DNA from: Letharia columbiana | Taxonomy: Eukaryota; Ascomycota; Lecanoromycetes; Lecanorales; Parmeliaceae | Reading direction: 5' to 3' | Length of the DNA: 64,000 bases | Assembly (NCBI RefSeq): GCF_014066305.1 | Contig: NW_023501056.1 | Coordinates: 770,501-834,500, forward strand | In this document: piece after piece, positions 45,835-57,620 of the stretch | Layout of the letters: the number at the start of each line of letters is the position of its first letter | How positions within the stretch are numbered: the stretch's first letter is position 1 | The notes under the pieces: model-generated | Database searches by the model: none | What the model was told of the DNA's origin: nothing | Seen by the model: only the letters and a program-made list of their open reading frames with translations | Program-made: the position numbers and the translations under genes

Positions 45835-48771
45835 GGTGCGCAGTCGCGTGCATCGAAAGGCTCAGGATGTTATGTACAGGCTTGTGGAGGATGTCGTCCC
45901 CGGTCCGGTCGAAGGCTGTCAATTGAGGCAGTCGATCTCGGTCGTATAGCGTGGCAATGTCGAAGGAGGAGAGAGGGAGGAGGAATTTGACTGCTGCTCT
46001 CTCTAGACATATGGTCGGTCGGAGGATTTCTGTAGGATCTAAGTGATCTTGAGGTATGGATCTATGCTGGACAAGATCCAAATGAGGTAGAAATGATTGA
46101 CTGTACTGTGCGACAACGATTGTATGGTGAATACTGATATTCAAGTGATGTAGGAGAGAGGAGCGGGAAAAGGGAGTGCAAGAAGGGTAGTACTAATAAG
46201 AAAGAAGTGGCAGGCGAATCCCTGTGGTATTTTAATTTGTAATGAAAGCTAGTTTTACTAGCGTATTCTGCTCAGGCACAACAAGGTTGCGGAGCTAAGA
46301 TCCCAGACCGCTGATTGGAGGTTGTCGAATGTTCTCTTCCGTACAGAGTCTGTCTTCACTGGCCCTCGGCACTCCTGACCTGAAGCTGCGATGAGTCTTT
46401 GCCTGAAGCTGAATTGCCCGTTACGAAGTGATAGGCAAAGGTTCCAAACTTTGGGGATTTTCGGTTGGAATTAATTGGTGGAGATTACACGTTGAGGCTC
46501 TCCATCGGCAAGGCAAAACCGTGCGATGTTTATTTATGTATGGATGCCTTGGCAGTACATAAAACCTGCAAACAATTGCCCTTTCTCTTTCCTTTCACTG
46601 CAGACCAATCCTGCTGTACACAAATAGATATGTAAGACCGTTGCGATGACTCAAGACGTTTGAAATCAGAACCACAGGACGTCTTGTCTGGTCCATTATA
46701 TACTTGTCTGGCTTTCCTTTTGCTAGAATCATCCAGCCGCTTCCACCAGTCTGATTGCGCAGAACCTACGTTTGTCATCATCATCATACTCTCACCTGCC
46801 CAGCATTTCTCTCTTTTCGTTTTGCAGATCTTCTCACCTCTCATAACGTCCTCGATAATATATATGCTTGTCAAAAACATCTTCGACTGCATACATATTA
46901 ATGCAAGTTGCCATCGTTTAGGCAGGAAGCCGTCGTATCGGAGATGCTCGCTCACTTTCTTCCTATCACAGAGAGGCCGCTCAGACAATCGTCAATGCAA
47001 ATTCATCATATGATAGATGGGTGGCTTCCATTACGGAGTCTTCCCCTCCTTTCTCCCAGCCACCGGGCACTTGGTCTGGCATTTCCTGCTCGGATCGTCT
47101 CGGTCTCGAGCCCATCGCTGGCGGTATCGTTACCGTTGATGCAGGACTAGACATATTCTCCTTGAAGATCCCCCAACTTCACCTTTGCGCAGGTCCACTG
47201 CACTCCCGAAACCTAATCTATTGGCCAAACTTGCAAGAGGAGCAATCGAAGCCAACTGCAACATCGTTGTTGCTCTACGCCATGACTTTGTTGTGTGGGT
47301 GTGAGCGCCGGTGCTGCGCTGATCTTCGGAGAATTAACGCGAATTTGGGGGGGGAAAGTCCAATGCCAACTTTTAGCCATTTAGTAATCCGGTGGCGCTG
47401 CCCTGCCTGAGCCAGTGAGCGTTATTACTGTTTCTATTCTCTTCACCGCTTATCGAGCCATCTCTTTGATATCAAGAGTAACACTGCTTTTACCTGATGA
47501 GAGCCGACTCATCACATTTTATATTCCACATTTCGACACTGAGACAAAACGACCCCGCTTGGATGATGATGATGCTCAGACTTATAGAGTACAGCCGAGG
47601 GATCTGCAAGGGTGCTTGCATTAGCCCGAAACACTGGGGGGCATCTCTCGACATTTTTCATTGGTGGGGTATGGGGGTCTCCAACTCGGCCGCCACCCAA
47701 GTAGGAAAGCTAGCGATAAGAGACCTGCATAATCCACTTGCGCCCGGACTACTTATTACCATAGTATGCGCCGTCCCTCTCCCGTCCAGGAGCCTTATTA
47801 CTGCACTTGTTGGAAGAAAACCGTTTAATTTGTTCGCGGCGGTGAGGCCAGACATGATTCTGGGCCTTCGACGACCAGTAGGATAACAGCGAGGGGGAGA
47901 AGTCATCAAGTGACAACTAAAATGGCGCTGTATCGCACGTCTTGTTGGGTATCAATGCCTCGGAATGCTTTTTCTCGACGACGAGAATCATACCAAATGA
48001 TGGCCCAACGAAGATTGGATTACAAGTACGGTACTGTAAAGGTCCGGGAGCCCGGTTCGGTGCAGGAGCATCCCATCTCTGGGCGATTTCCAACTATTGC
48101 ACAGATTCACCAAAAAATGGGTTGGAAGGATGGATCTGTGCGTACTAGAGCATGTCATCCTCGCTTAGATTAGGGTTGGGGGGCTGCCAAGCTGAACACA
48201 TGTTTTTCCACTTCGATTTTGGGCATCAAGCTGCACCGTTGGAAAAACCTGTTTATCGTGCTTAGAATCGCTTCAGGGAAAGCGCTCAAGGAAATACTTC
48301 GTCAGCGGTGCTGCTCTTGTCAATGCTTCAGGGAGTTCGATCGCTTTGACAGTACCCTTTTCGGCACCTTGCTTGAGGATGATTGTTCGGGTCCGCTCCC
48401 AGACTCTTGGTCGATGCATGGCTTGGTCGTCTTTTATTACGGTACGCAGGAGCCGGGCTTTCCAGGGGGGAACATGCAGCGTAAGAGCAAACCTGAACGA
48501 TAAAGACACTGCGAGTCAAAAGTATTGTGTCTCGATTTAGGGTCAGTATCTGTCATGCTTGAAAGCAGATTGAGCTTTGAGTATCTATTCTATCGTCCTT
48601 GAGCCAATTCCGTTAACGCCACGGCTTGCGAGAGTCCTCCTGCCCATTCACTGACTCCAGGCCATGATATTCCAACAACCTTACTTCCAGTAGATCCTGT
48701 AGCGGCCAGCCTGTCTGGCTGCGCTGCCCATCGATCACTTCAAGGATCCTTCTGAGCCACTTGCAGATCCT
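45835..48771. other. intergenic, 2.9 kb
   Basis: No gene supported. The longest frames (46530-46988 minus, 47021-47410 and 47497-47886 plus) have no family features. A minus-strand frame at 48273-48509 ends in a protein-like stretch (TRTIILKQGAEKGTVKAIEL) that may be a fragment or an unlinked exon. Confidence 0.35.
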
Positions 48772-50258
48772 TCATCTTACCGGCAGCTCTGCCGAAGTTG
48801 ATTGTTTTGCACCTCTCGCTGAAATCGAGTCCTTCGGCAGCTCTTTCGTGTATGGCAGGAATTCGGGCTGGCCGGGAATGTATTTGCGCAGAACCTCAGG
48901 TACGTTGATACCATGTTCGGTTTGATAATTTTCTAGCACGCAGCAAAGAGTACGCTCAGTAGCACAGAGCGTAGCATTCTACTCCCGACGTTAGCAACCT
49001 CCGGGAATAATGATGATGTACTGAACTTACAAGAGCGTGTGCGTATGTCTTTTTGCTGCTTGTTTGTGACTTGGCGCCATATCGTATCTCAAGCTCCCTC
49101 GTCTGGTAATCTGTGCAATTCGAACAAGAAACGAGCTCCTTGTACTCACTCTGAAATGGGAACCAGGATTCCAGGTCAAATTTCTTTGCGGCAGCATTGT
49201 TCAAAGCGCCGGAGACTATTGCAACGACCCTGTACGAAAGGCCCAACGATTGGTAGAAGCCTTCGGAATTTGCCAGCATTTCTTCTAGGTGCTCCCATGA
49301 GTTTTCGGGTTTGCAGAAAATGAATTGTTCGATCTTTTCGAACTGATGCACTCTGAAAAGACCCCATGCATCGCGACCGTGCGAACCAGCTTCTTTGCGG
49401 AAGCATGTGCTGTAGCCTGCGTACTTGATGGGTAGATCCTTCTCTGTCAGCCATTCGCTCTCGTGAAGGGCGGAGAGTGGCTGCTCCGAGGTTGCAATCA
49501 GGTACTTGTCGGTCTTTTCCGTGCCGTCGTCGGTTACTTTGTAAAGCTCTTCGTCAAACTGTGACAGCTGCGCCGTCTTGGCCATGGCTTCTCGGTTCAT
49601 AAAAAAGGGAGGCTGGTTGGGCGTAAAACCTTTGCTGAATAGGTACTCCAAGCCATAGTTGACCAGTGCCAGGTTCAGGAAGAGGCCGTAGCCTGTCAGA
49701 CAGTAGCCTCGATGTCCCACTATCTTAACGCCTCTTTCTGGATCGTAGCCGTCCAAGCGGTACAGAACCTCGTGATGTGACAAGCAATCCTTTTTTTGTT
49801 TCTGAAAGCCCTCAGGCGCCCATTCCTTTTCCACCTTATTATTCGCCTGCGCAGGTTAATTTTGCTCCTGGGAGTGCTCTGGAAAAACGAACCTCGTCAT
49901 TGCTAATCGGCACCGACTCGTGCACATAGTTTCCCACCGTCTTGGCCTTCAGATGAAGCGCCTGCAGCTTCTCTGCGGCCAATGCTTCCTGGGCAGCTTT
50001 CTCTTTCTGCAAAGCTTCTTTCTGCTTCAAAAGGTCCTCCGCATCCTCTTTCGCCTTCTTTTTCTTGCCAATCTCCTTTTGCGTATCGTTGACTTTGCTG
50101 CCGATCTTTGTAACACCGTAATTGGTCTTCCTGTGATCCTCAAACATCTGAATAATCTCGTCCACGATCTCTACTGGCTCGCCTCGTCTTCGCTGCGACT
50201 CCCGAATCCGCTCGGGATCACCACCACGCTCGGCGATGAAGTCTGTGATGTCTAACAT
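48772..50258 (-). CDS. SES1: seryl-tRNA synthetase, cytosolic
   Basis: Exons 50258-49893, 49846-49031 and 48978-48772 give 462 residues, exactly the size of yeast Ses1. It charges tRNA-Ser with serine for cytosolic translation. The N-terminal ~120 residues form the coiled-coil arm (Lys/Glu/Ala-rich). The class II core follows: GYCLTGYGLFLNLALVNYGL, motif 2 RKEAGSHGRDAWGLFRVHQF, and motif 3 in the last exon NATLCATERTLCCVLENYQT. No organelle presequence precedes MLDITDFI, fitting a cytosolic enzyme; a longer upstream frame reading FALYSLFFFRR is not needed. Introns are GTTCGT..CAG (same weak donor type as aldA intron 2) and GTAAGT..TAG. The C-terminus ends AELPVR, shorter in Lys-rich residues than in yeast. 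Confidence 0.95.
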
Positions 50259-52046
50259 GGTTGACAGGTCAAGTTGGCGTCGAAAGAAGAACAAGGAATA
50301 CAATGCAAAGCTCCAGTAGATCCCAGAAACTCTCAATTGTGTGAACAGTCATCTTCCCCAGAACCGCCAAAGATGATCCCGCACCGAACTAGCGGCGGTT
50401 CGCCCCGTGGGAAAGTTACTCGTACCCGAAGGCTGAAGGAGGGCAACTCGGCGAACTCGGCGATCAAAAGACATCCATCACCACCCACAAGCCTACAGGA
50501 CCTCAAGGTTCCTTATTTTCTTCTCTCATCGCCTTTCTCACTCTCCTATGGACTTTGAAATATTGAGAACGGGCAAATCCTCTAAGACTTTACCATGTCA
50601 GTCAACAACACATGCTCAAGCAGGCCGTCTGACCCTAGGACATTGGAACCCCACATGTCGAAATCTCCCCAACAGCCAGCGGTCAACAAATCTCGAGAGC
50701 TGGCTCCGGCTTTGAGATCAGGAATCAACGGATCTCATCTCATCCTCGGGTGACCGTATCAAGTGAGAAGACAGACCGACCTTTGTGATGCCCGGCGGCC
50801 TGATCATCTTCCCTACGCACCTTGACGAAGCCCGGATCGAGAACAGACATGCTGTTTCGCATGAGAGGTCTAGCTGGCCGATCTGTCGTCTATCAGATTC
50901 GGCAGTAATATACAGCAAGCTGTGCAGGCTTCTACACTGCGGGTACTAGCCTGGCGGATCGCAAGCAAGGCGCGGATGGGTTTCTCCAGCCCAACCGTCC
51001 GGCTACGAAAAGTACATGTACGGGTAAGGTACTGACTTGGCGACAGGCAAGCGAGGTATCATTTGTGGTAAAGGGTGGGGGCCTTCGCGGACTGCAATGC
51101 TCTCATCTGCTTTCTTCGGGCTATCTGCCGTATTACCAGGTTCAGGTCTTTTGATTGGCACGCGGAATGTTACTCCGTTCGTTTTCGTCTCTTTGATAAG
51201 AGGTAGACCTGGTAAATCTACAGCCACGAATTTTACGACTATGCCGGCCGTCGTCTGTGGATGTGGATATGGCTGGCTATCCGATTGTCACGGAGTTGGC
51301 GGACTCTAATCAATTTGGTGGTGGTGGTGGTGCAACGTAGACTGGGGTCTACATCTTACATGCATGTCTGATAGATGGAGAATCAAGGGAGGAGGCACGA
51401 TTATATATATCACAACGCCTCCGCTCCCACCCTGAAAGCATATGTTCTGCGGAAATGTTAGGGCCTAAAACGTTGCTTCAATATATTACGTGGGAGCTCA
51501 GAGACCGAGTAGATTACCAGAGGGGCTAGCAGACATCGTAGGATTTAGCCCCTTGCGTTTATAACTTTGCCCGCTCAAGGATCATAGATTTTGACGGAGA
51601 AAAAAAGCCTCAAGCTCAGCAATTGCAACCGTGACTGCTGGCACCGTCCTCACTCGCTATCGGCATTGATCTCGACAGCGACAGGCCTCGCCAAGAAATG
51701 GTTCCTTCGTTCGCTCTTCCAATAGTTGTATGGGGTATCTTTGCAAATGCCATGGCCAATCGCATGGTCTTCGCCGAGAGACCCAGAACCGTCACCCGGT
51801 AATGATCGATTTCTGTCCCATTCATTCAATGAGTCATCGAGCAGGTTCATTCGATCGATGCACAAGCAAGCTGTTCAAGGAACCACAAGCTCCGCCGTCC
51901 TGCTCAGTCCTGTCCTGTAGATAATGCACGGGACCGCGCCTGATTTCTCGCCTTTGCTGGCCGCGAATAACAATGAATCCCCATCCCGACATACCCATGA
52001 TCCTGACCTACTCCCTTACGCCTCCATCCTCGATCATGATATCCAA
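50259..52046. other. intergenic, with one candidate small gene
   Basis: Mostly featureless. A possible two-exon minus-strand coding unit at 50870-51240 is reported separately. The left end is the SES1 promoter side. Confidence 0.4.
50870..51240 (-). CDS. candidate small gene, incomplete model
   Basis: From about 51240 a minus-strand frame reads VAVDLPGLPLIKETKTNGVT and RREGPHPLPQ-like sequence to a GTCAGT donor at 51036. Joining to a TAG acceptor gives an exon 51002-50870 (VGLEKPIRALLAIRQASTRS) in phase, ending at a TAG. The start and 5' exon are not found and no family is recognised. It could be a real short protein or a chance join. Confidence 0.22.
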
Positions 52047-52676
52047 TCATCTATTCTTCGTCTGTGTGTACCGGAATGGCTGCCTCGTCCTATACACAAC
52101 GCAAACCGTTAACCCTCTCTTCAACAACTTGCTCTCCTCTCCTTCCCTCTCCTCTCTACCCGCCTCGCTCCCAGCCACCCTCCCTTCCTTATCCAACCCC
52201 CTACCCTCCAAAACCCGACCCAAAATAGCACACTCACGGCGAAAACTCCCCAAGCTTATGCCCCACCATCTCCTCCGTGATGGTCACGTCATGGTAGATC
52301 TTCCCGTTGTGCACCTGGAACTTGAGCCCGACGAAGTTGGGCAGTATGGTCGCGGCGCGCGCTTGCGTTTTGATCGGGGGGGTACGCTCGCCGGGTTTGG
52401 GGCTGATGATGGGGAGGCTGAGGGTGGGGAGGGTGGAAGGGTTAGTGGTTGGATGATGGAGGGGTGGCTTTGTCGATGGGAGCCAGGTGGGGGTGGGGAA
52501 GGAGGAATGGGAATCGCTGGGGAGGGATTGGCTGTCTGTCTTTGGAGACTTGACTTACGGGACGATGTTGGGACCTGCAGAAGGAACTTAGCTAGAAGCT
52601 TTTGCGTTTACAGAGAAGGGATTGATTGTCCACCTTTCCATACGGACCGCGCCAATAGCGCTTTTGTAGGCTTCAT
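52047..52676 (-). CDS. RSM19: mitochondrial ribosomal protein uS19m
   Basis: Four exons, 52676-52634, 52574-52559, 52417-52238 and 52089-52047, join to 93 residues (yeast Rsm19 is 91). It is a protein of the small subunit head of the mitochondrial ribosome. Family signature: [16 protein letters not shown], then [36 protein letters not shown] and the basic end RYTQTKNR. The second exon is a 16-base microexon encoding the PNIVP part, which is why no long open frame shows. All introns are GT-AG (GTGGAC..CAG, GTAAGT..CAG, GTGAGT..TAG). A 244-codon frame on the opposite strand (51973-52707) is its shadow. It is head-to-head with the eL43 gene. Confidence 0.95.
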
Positions 52677-52936
52677 CGCAGTGTGTGCTCTGCAAAGCTC
52701 TCTCTGAACCGGTCTCTAGCTCCTCGAAAAGTAAGTAAAGTAAGGTAAGGTACGGTATGTACTTTAGGGGAGGAGTGCCAAGCAATCTTTTACCGCCACG
52801 CTCATCTACGCTAAATCCCATCGGGCAATTTAGGCGAAACCTCATCCACCACGATTCTTTCCCACAGCGAACACCGGCACCATCACCTCGAACAACCAAC
52901 CCTCGCCATCTACCTACAAACGAACAAGTCGCAACC
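52677..52936. promoter_or_regulatory. shared bidirectional promoter, uS19m / eL43
   Basis: Only 260 bp separates the divergent start codons of a mitochondrial and a cytosolic ribosomal-protein gene. A run of overlapping GTAAG/GGTAA steps (AAGTAAGTAAAGTAAGGTAA, 52729-52748) lies near the uS19m side. A C/A-rich leader precedes eL43. Confidence 0.6.
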
Positions 52937-53462
52937 ATGACGAAACGCACGAAGAGTAAAGCCATCACTTCCCCTCCCTCCCCACTGGCAAAACGCTAAT
53001 ACCATCGCACAGAGGTCGGCGTCACGGGAAAATACGGCACGAGGTCTCTATCTCCATCCTCCCTCCCCCTCCCCAACCAAACCCGTCTCACCGAAACCCC
53101 ATCTAACAAGACCGGGACCGCAGGTACGGCGCCTCGCTCCGCAAACAGGTCAAGAAGATGGAAATCACCCAGCACGCCCGCTACACGTGCACCTTTTGCG
53201 GCAAGACGACGGTCAAGCGACACAGCGTCGGCATCTGGAGCTGTCGGAGCTGCAAGAAGACCGTCGCGGGCGGCGCGTGGACGGTGTCGTGAGTGGTTCC
53301 CTTCAATTCCCCGCTCTCTGATCTGGTTGGCCCGGAGAGGTTGTCGGTTCGGGTTTGTACATAGGCATTGGAAGCTGACGGGGGGGTTTGTGGTACAGGA
53401 CGCCCGCGGCGGCGGCTACGAGGAGTACGATCAGGCGGCTGAGGGAGATCGCGGAGGTCTGA
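52937..53462 (+). CDS. RPL43: cytosolic 60S ribosomal protein eL43 (L37A family)
   Basis: Four exons, 52937-52955 (19 bases), 53013-53043, 53124-53288 and 53399-53462, give 92 residues, the exact family length. Zinc ribbon cysteines are visible in [13 protein letters not shown] and [19 protein letters not shown]; the C-terminus [12 protein letters not shown] is typical. It binds rRNA in the large cytosolic subunit. Introns near the 5' end and a very short first exon are common in fungal ribosomal-protein genes. Introns: GTAAAG..CAG, GTCTCT..CAG, GTGAGT..CAG. The neighbour on the other strand, 260 bp away, is uS19m, so mitochondrial and cytosolic ribosome components may share a promoter. Confidence 0.97.
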
Positions 53463-53549
53463 GGGGGAGGTGTGGGTGCGGCGGGGAGAGTGTGATGGTT
53501 GTTGTTAGGGGCGGTGATTGAGCTGGGCATTTTCATGCGCTCGGATCGG

Positions 53550-53591
53550 AATCAAATCGAATCAAATCAAATCAAATCAAATCAAATCAAA
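53550..53591 (+). repeat. (AATCA)n microsatellite
   Basis: A pentanucleotide AATCA run of about eight units, with one AATCG variant, in the eL43 3' region. Confidence 0.9.
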
Positions 53592-54383
53592 CCAAGACGT
53601 CAATGCTTGAGTCTTTCCTACTGCAGATCCTTATGAATGGATCACGGTGTCTAGTATGACATTACCAGTCCTCTTTGCCCTCCGCTGCGCCCTCGTTCTG
53701 CGCGCCATCCTATCTTACACGGGAATATGTCTGCGTCTCCCTCCTCGACACATGCATTCCTTGCATTCCAAACCCCATCCCGCACCTGAATCCCCCCACG
53801 CCCTTTTAAAATCCCCATATCTATCTATCTATCTACATCGTGCAAGAAAGTCGTGAAACGCTTCTGGACCCAGGAGTGAAAGGGGCCCGGCGAGAGAACT
53901 GATTCCGATCCTGGCGTCTCCTTCGTGGCAATGAACGGCCTGAGCCTACTGTATATTTTGATCGGCGGCTACAAGTCTGGCCCCGCTCGGCCGTGGCGGT
54001 TTCTTTTTGGCTGGATGTGCAAAGGGGGTTGCTTCGCTTGCTTCTCTTTCCGACTGGTGGTGGTGGTGACCATTCTGCTTCACCGGGTAGGTAAATTCCT
54101 TCATTGGGAGGGAGGGGATTAAGGTCTGTTTCGCTCAGGTTGAGATTTCGACTTCGGTGACCTTGGGAGCTAGAGCTCCGGAAGGGTAGCAGTTGTTACA
54201 ATGGGGGCAGCAAGGATGATTTTTCTTGACCGAATGGGTTGGCTTCGGTTCTAATATCTACATTGAAGATAAGACACTGACAATCCTACATATATCGCCA
54301 GACAATTCTTGCATCAGAGGTGACATATTTGCAGCTTGTTCTCAGAGGTTGCTCTCAGGATTCAAATAGCCCGCTGCCATGCT
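53592..54383. other. intergenic between eL43 and alcohol dehydrogenase
   Basis: No gene seen. A short CTAT microsatellite lies near 53819-53833. Confidence 0.4.
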
Positions 54384-55546
54384 TTACTTGCTGGTATCCA
54401 CCACGTAGCGACCAGCAATCTTGCCCTCATGCATCATGTCGTAAACCTTCTGAAGCTCGCTCATGCCAATAACCTTAAATGGTGCATTGATGAGGCCACG
54501 GCGGAAGAAGTCAATGGCCTCGCTGGTGTCCTTGCGGTTTCCAACGTAAGATCCCTTGATCGTCTTCACACCAATGACAGTCTCAAAGACAGGTGCACGG
54601 AGGTATGCACCAGCTGGTAGACCGATAGCAATGACTGTCCCGCGAGGTCGGAGGTATTCCGTGGCTTGCTGGAATGGCTTCTCGTTGACAGCCACCAAGA
54701 TGACTGCGTGGGGCCCAAGCCCGTCCTCGGTAGCAGCTTGCACATCTTTGACGACGTTTGAAGATTTGGCAAAGTCAACGAAGGAGTGGGCGCCGAGCTT
54801 CTTGACCATCGCCTCCTTCTCGTCACCAGTGTCGATACCGATCACCTGGAGACCCATAGCCTTGGCATACTGGCAGGCGAGAGAGCCAAGACCTCCTCCG
54901 GCACCAACAATGGCGACCGTCTGCCCGGGCCGAGCGTTTGACTCCTTCAATCCCTTGTAGACAGTGATACCCGCACAAAGAATAGGAGCGATGGCATCCA
55001 GGGGAACATCTTTTGGTATACGTGCCACGTGTGCAGCTTTGGCAATGGCGTACTGTTGGAAGGTTCCGTCGACTGTGTATCCGGAGAGAAGAGCTTTCGC
55101 GCAAAGAGGTTCGTCTCCGGTCTGGCAGAAGTCACAGGCCAAGCAGGAGCCGTTCAGCCACTATGGTTGCATGTTAGTGTCGAGGTTGGATACTATGTAG
55201 GGTGTGAATCTTACCTTGACACCAGCGTGGTCACCGACTTCAACGTCCTGAACCAATTCACCCTTTGCTACAATGACACCAGCACCTTCGTGACCTCCAA
55301 CGAGAGGGAGCTTTGTTGGTAATGGCCAGTCGCCGTTGACGGCATGCAGATCGGTATGGCAAACACCAGAGTATTTGATGTTGACTAGGACTTCATCGGG
55401 GCCGGGCTTCTGAACTGGAATTTTGTCAGCGTTCTGGTCAGCTTAATATGGTATCATGACTCGCCTGGAATCTGCTTGTAGTCGACAGGGCCTCCGGTCT
55501 TCTCAATGACCTGAGCCCATTGCTTCTCTGGGATGTCGTGAGACAT
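54384..55546 (-). CDS. zinc-dependent alcohol dehydrogenase (ADH1/AlcA type)
   Basis: Exons 55546-55465, 55414-55215 and 55160-54384 give 352 residues, the usual size of fungal tetrameric ADH. It interconverts ethanol and acetaldehyde with NAD(H) in the cytosol. Catalytic zinc region: [16 protein letters not shown] and GGHEGAG; structural zinc: [15 protein letters not shown]; Rossmann motif: [20 protein letters not shown]. The first intron has a GC donor (GCGAGT at 55464-55459) with a CAG acceptor; no in-frame GT alternative exists and GC-AG introns are a known minority class. A longer upstream frame (MTLNKERIRET...) precedes [10 protein letters not shown] and could supply a leader, but the enzyme is complete from 55546. 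aldA in this window could take its product. Confidence 0.93.
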
Positions 55547-57620
55547 TGTAGACGTATATAGTCTTTTGGATGAGATGATCTTTGTGGGTGGTATTCGCTG
55601 ATTGAGGTATTTGACCTTGCAGATTAAACGTTTCAGTGATGAGGAGGTCCGCAGGAAATGATGCATAGTTGTTTCTCTTATACGCTCTTTATTCAACGTC
55701 ACATCTGTCAGTCAACCCCACATTAGCCAGAGGAGGGGCTCGGGGCTCGAGGGGCAAAAACCTTCAGGGCTAGACTTGACCTACGAATCCCGCAGGTCAT
55801 CGTCGATTGGTGGGGCCATGATTAGGTGCGTCCGTTGCACCGAAACTGAATTGGGGCAAGAACAGGGCAAAAAACGAGCCACTCCCACCCAGACTCGGCA
55901 GGAAGAGAGAAGTGTCTTGTTCAGATGTGTTATTTTCCAAAGGGTTCATCTGAATGGATCTCCTGGGCATGTGGTTTCATCGTACTCTACTCTCAGGTTG
56001 TAAGGTACTTTTGGAATCCGGAGAAAGTGGAGGGGACTCTGCATCGTTCTAGAGTACCCCGCCAAACGGGATGTTGGTGTGGACACGAATGGGGCATGCT
56101 GTTCCTGTTCGACCGAAAGGCTCGCAGATCTACCTTAGGCTTGTCAAAGAAGACTTTGTGGGGCAGGCCACCTTGCCCTTCTAATGCAACTTGCAAGCTG
56201 CTGGAAGGGAGCTTTAAATTGCGGGGATAGCCGTGTCCACCTTCTCGTCAGTTTTAGACTTTCAGTCCACAGATAAAGTACATGTATGCAACGTCTCGGT
56301 CTCCCGGAAGGAATTGAACAGATTTATGCAGCCTGCAAGCAAACAGATCCTTCTAGGTAACTGCGTAAGCTTCTCTCTAGCTTTGCCATTTGGTGCGCGG
56401 ACTGGAAGCACTCGATCGATCGAAGATCTCAGGGTCAAGGAGATGGTGTCCTTCTCGTCCTCTAGAGGCTTCCTAGCCTCAGCCATCCAGAGGGGGAGGC
56501 CCGCATCGTCGGCGAGGGAACAGAATTGGTGCATATTTTCAGGGTCTCTTATACAGTTGCGGTAGTCTTGCGCCTCCTTCTGCCGGAAGCGGGCAAAGGA
56601 ACATAGGTACCTGCTGCACTGGCTGTCGGCCTTTGAAGGGGTAGGAGGTTGAGACTTTGGAGCCTATACTTGCCCGTCAGTCTGAATTTGTGTTGGGGTC
56701 ATTCGCTCAATCTTTTGCCGGGCCCCAGGAAGAAGCATCCAACACGTGTGGAATGCGTCCCGCTCTTCTGCTGGATGATGTATATTAGGCAGACTCTAGA
56801 GTTGTCTCTCCTCATTTCAATAGCAATTGATTACCGCATCCGTGACTTCCGTTAGGGAGTGGAAAATGTAAGCATGATGGAGCACAAGGTCGGAATTGCT
56901 CCGTGAAGGTGAGGAGGTCGTCTGTTGGCCCTGGATCGTGGTTCCCACAGCAATGACACTCAAAGTCTACCTTCAGCCTGTCAAACGTTTACTCTCAATG
57001 GGTGGACTCCTCAGAGGCACGACAATCAATGCAGCATGTCGACTAAGTATGCGAGAACCATGTGTAATTGTTGCCTATGAAGACTGCTCTAGTGCATCAT
57101 ATGAAAAAACGCCACGACGAATCACGGTGGCAGGTGCCCGAATAAGCTACAGATCTCGCTCAAAGCACAGGTGCCTTTCCTCCACCTTCGCCTGCCATAA
57201 GACCGGCGTAGTGTTCGAGCGGGATTGTTGAGATGTTATTAAAGCTGGAAAATAGAACACAACTAGCTGAGTATGGGTCATGACTGATACTGCCACTTCC
57301 GACTAGTTGATGTTTTCTTCGGGTCCCATGCCATGTGCGGAAAGAATCGGTAAGTAAGATATGCTATGGGATGGAACTGGAAATGAGTCGACGAACAAAT
57401 GATTGATACAGTGTGAAAGAGCCTGTCCGACATCGAATGTGGTGTGAAGTGAGGAGTCGACAAATATGAGGACCCATGGTGACCTGATGATTCGATGACG
57501 CGAGGTTGCTCCGAAGCATGGAAAAGAAGTTTCGTGAAATGAGATCGTGACTGAGCTGAGGTGTGATCGAGCATGCTGTAAGTGCTAATGAGCCTTGCGA
57601 ATGGATTTGTCTGAGAAGAT
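55547..57620. other. intergenic, 2.1 kb, with one candidate gene
   Basis: Contains the candidate coding unit at 56262-56815. Otherwise no gene or RNA was seen. Confidence 0.4.
56262..56815 (-). CDS. candidate two-exon hypothetical gene
   Basis: A minus-strand frame from 56663 to a TGA at 56262 (134 codons including stop) reads protein-like sequence: CSFARFRQKEAQDYRNCIRD, MHQFCSLADDAGLPLWMAEA, RPLEDEK-like and LTLRSSIDRVLPVRAPNGKA. It begins right after a TATAG that looks like an acceptor. An upstream exon starting at the ATG at 56815 (MRRDNSRVCLIYIIQ) with a GTGTTG donor would join in phase. No family recognised; the 5' exon is speculative and the unit may be decayed. Confidence 0.3.

Noticed and set aside
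51973..52707. 244-codon plus-strand frame
   Set aside because: It is the antisense shadow of the four-exon uS19m gene, whose exons match the family exactly.
27352..55546. Ethanol-utilisation gene cluster formed by aldA and the alcohol dehydrogenase
   Set aside because: The genes are 25 kb apart with many unrelated genes between and no visible common regulator.
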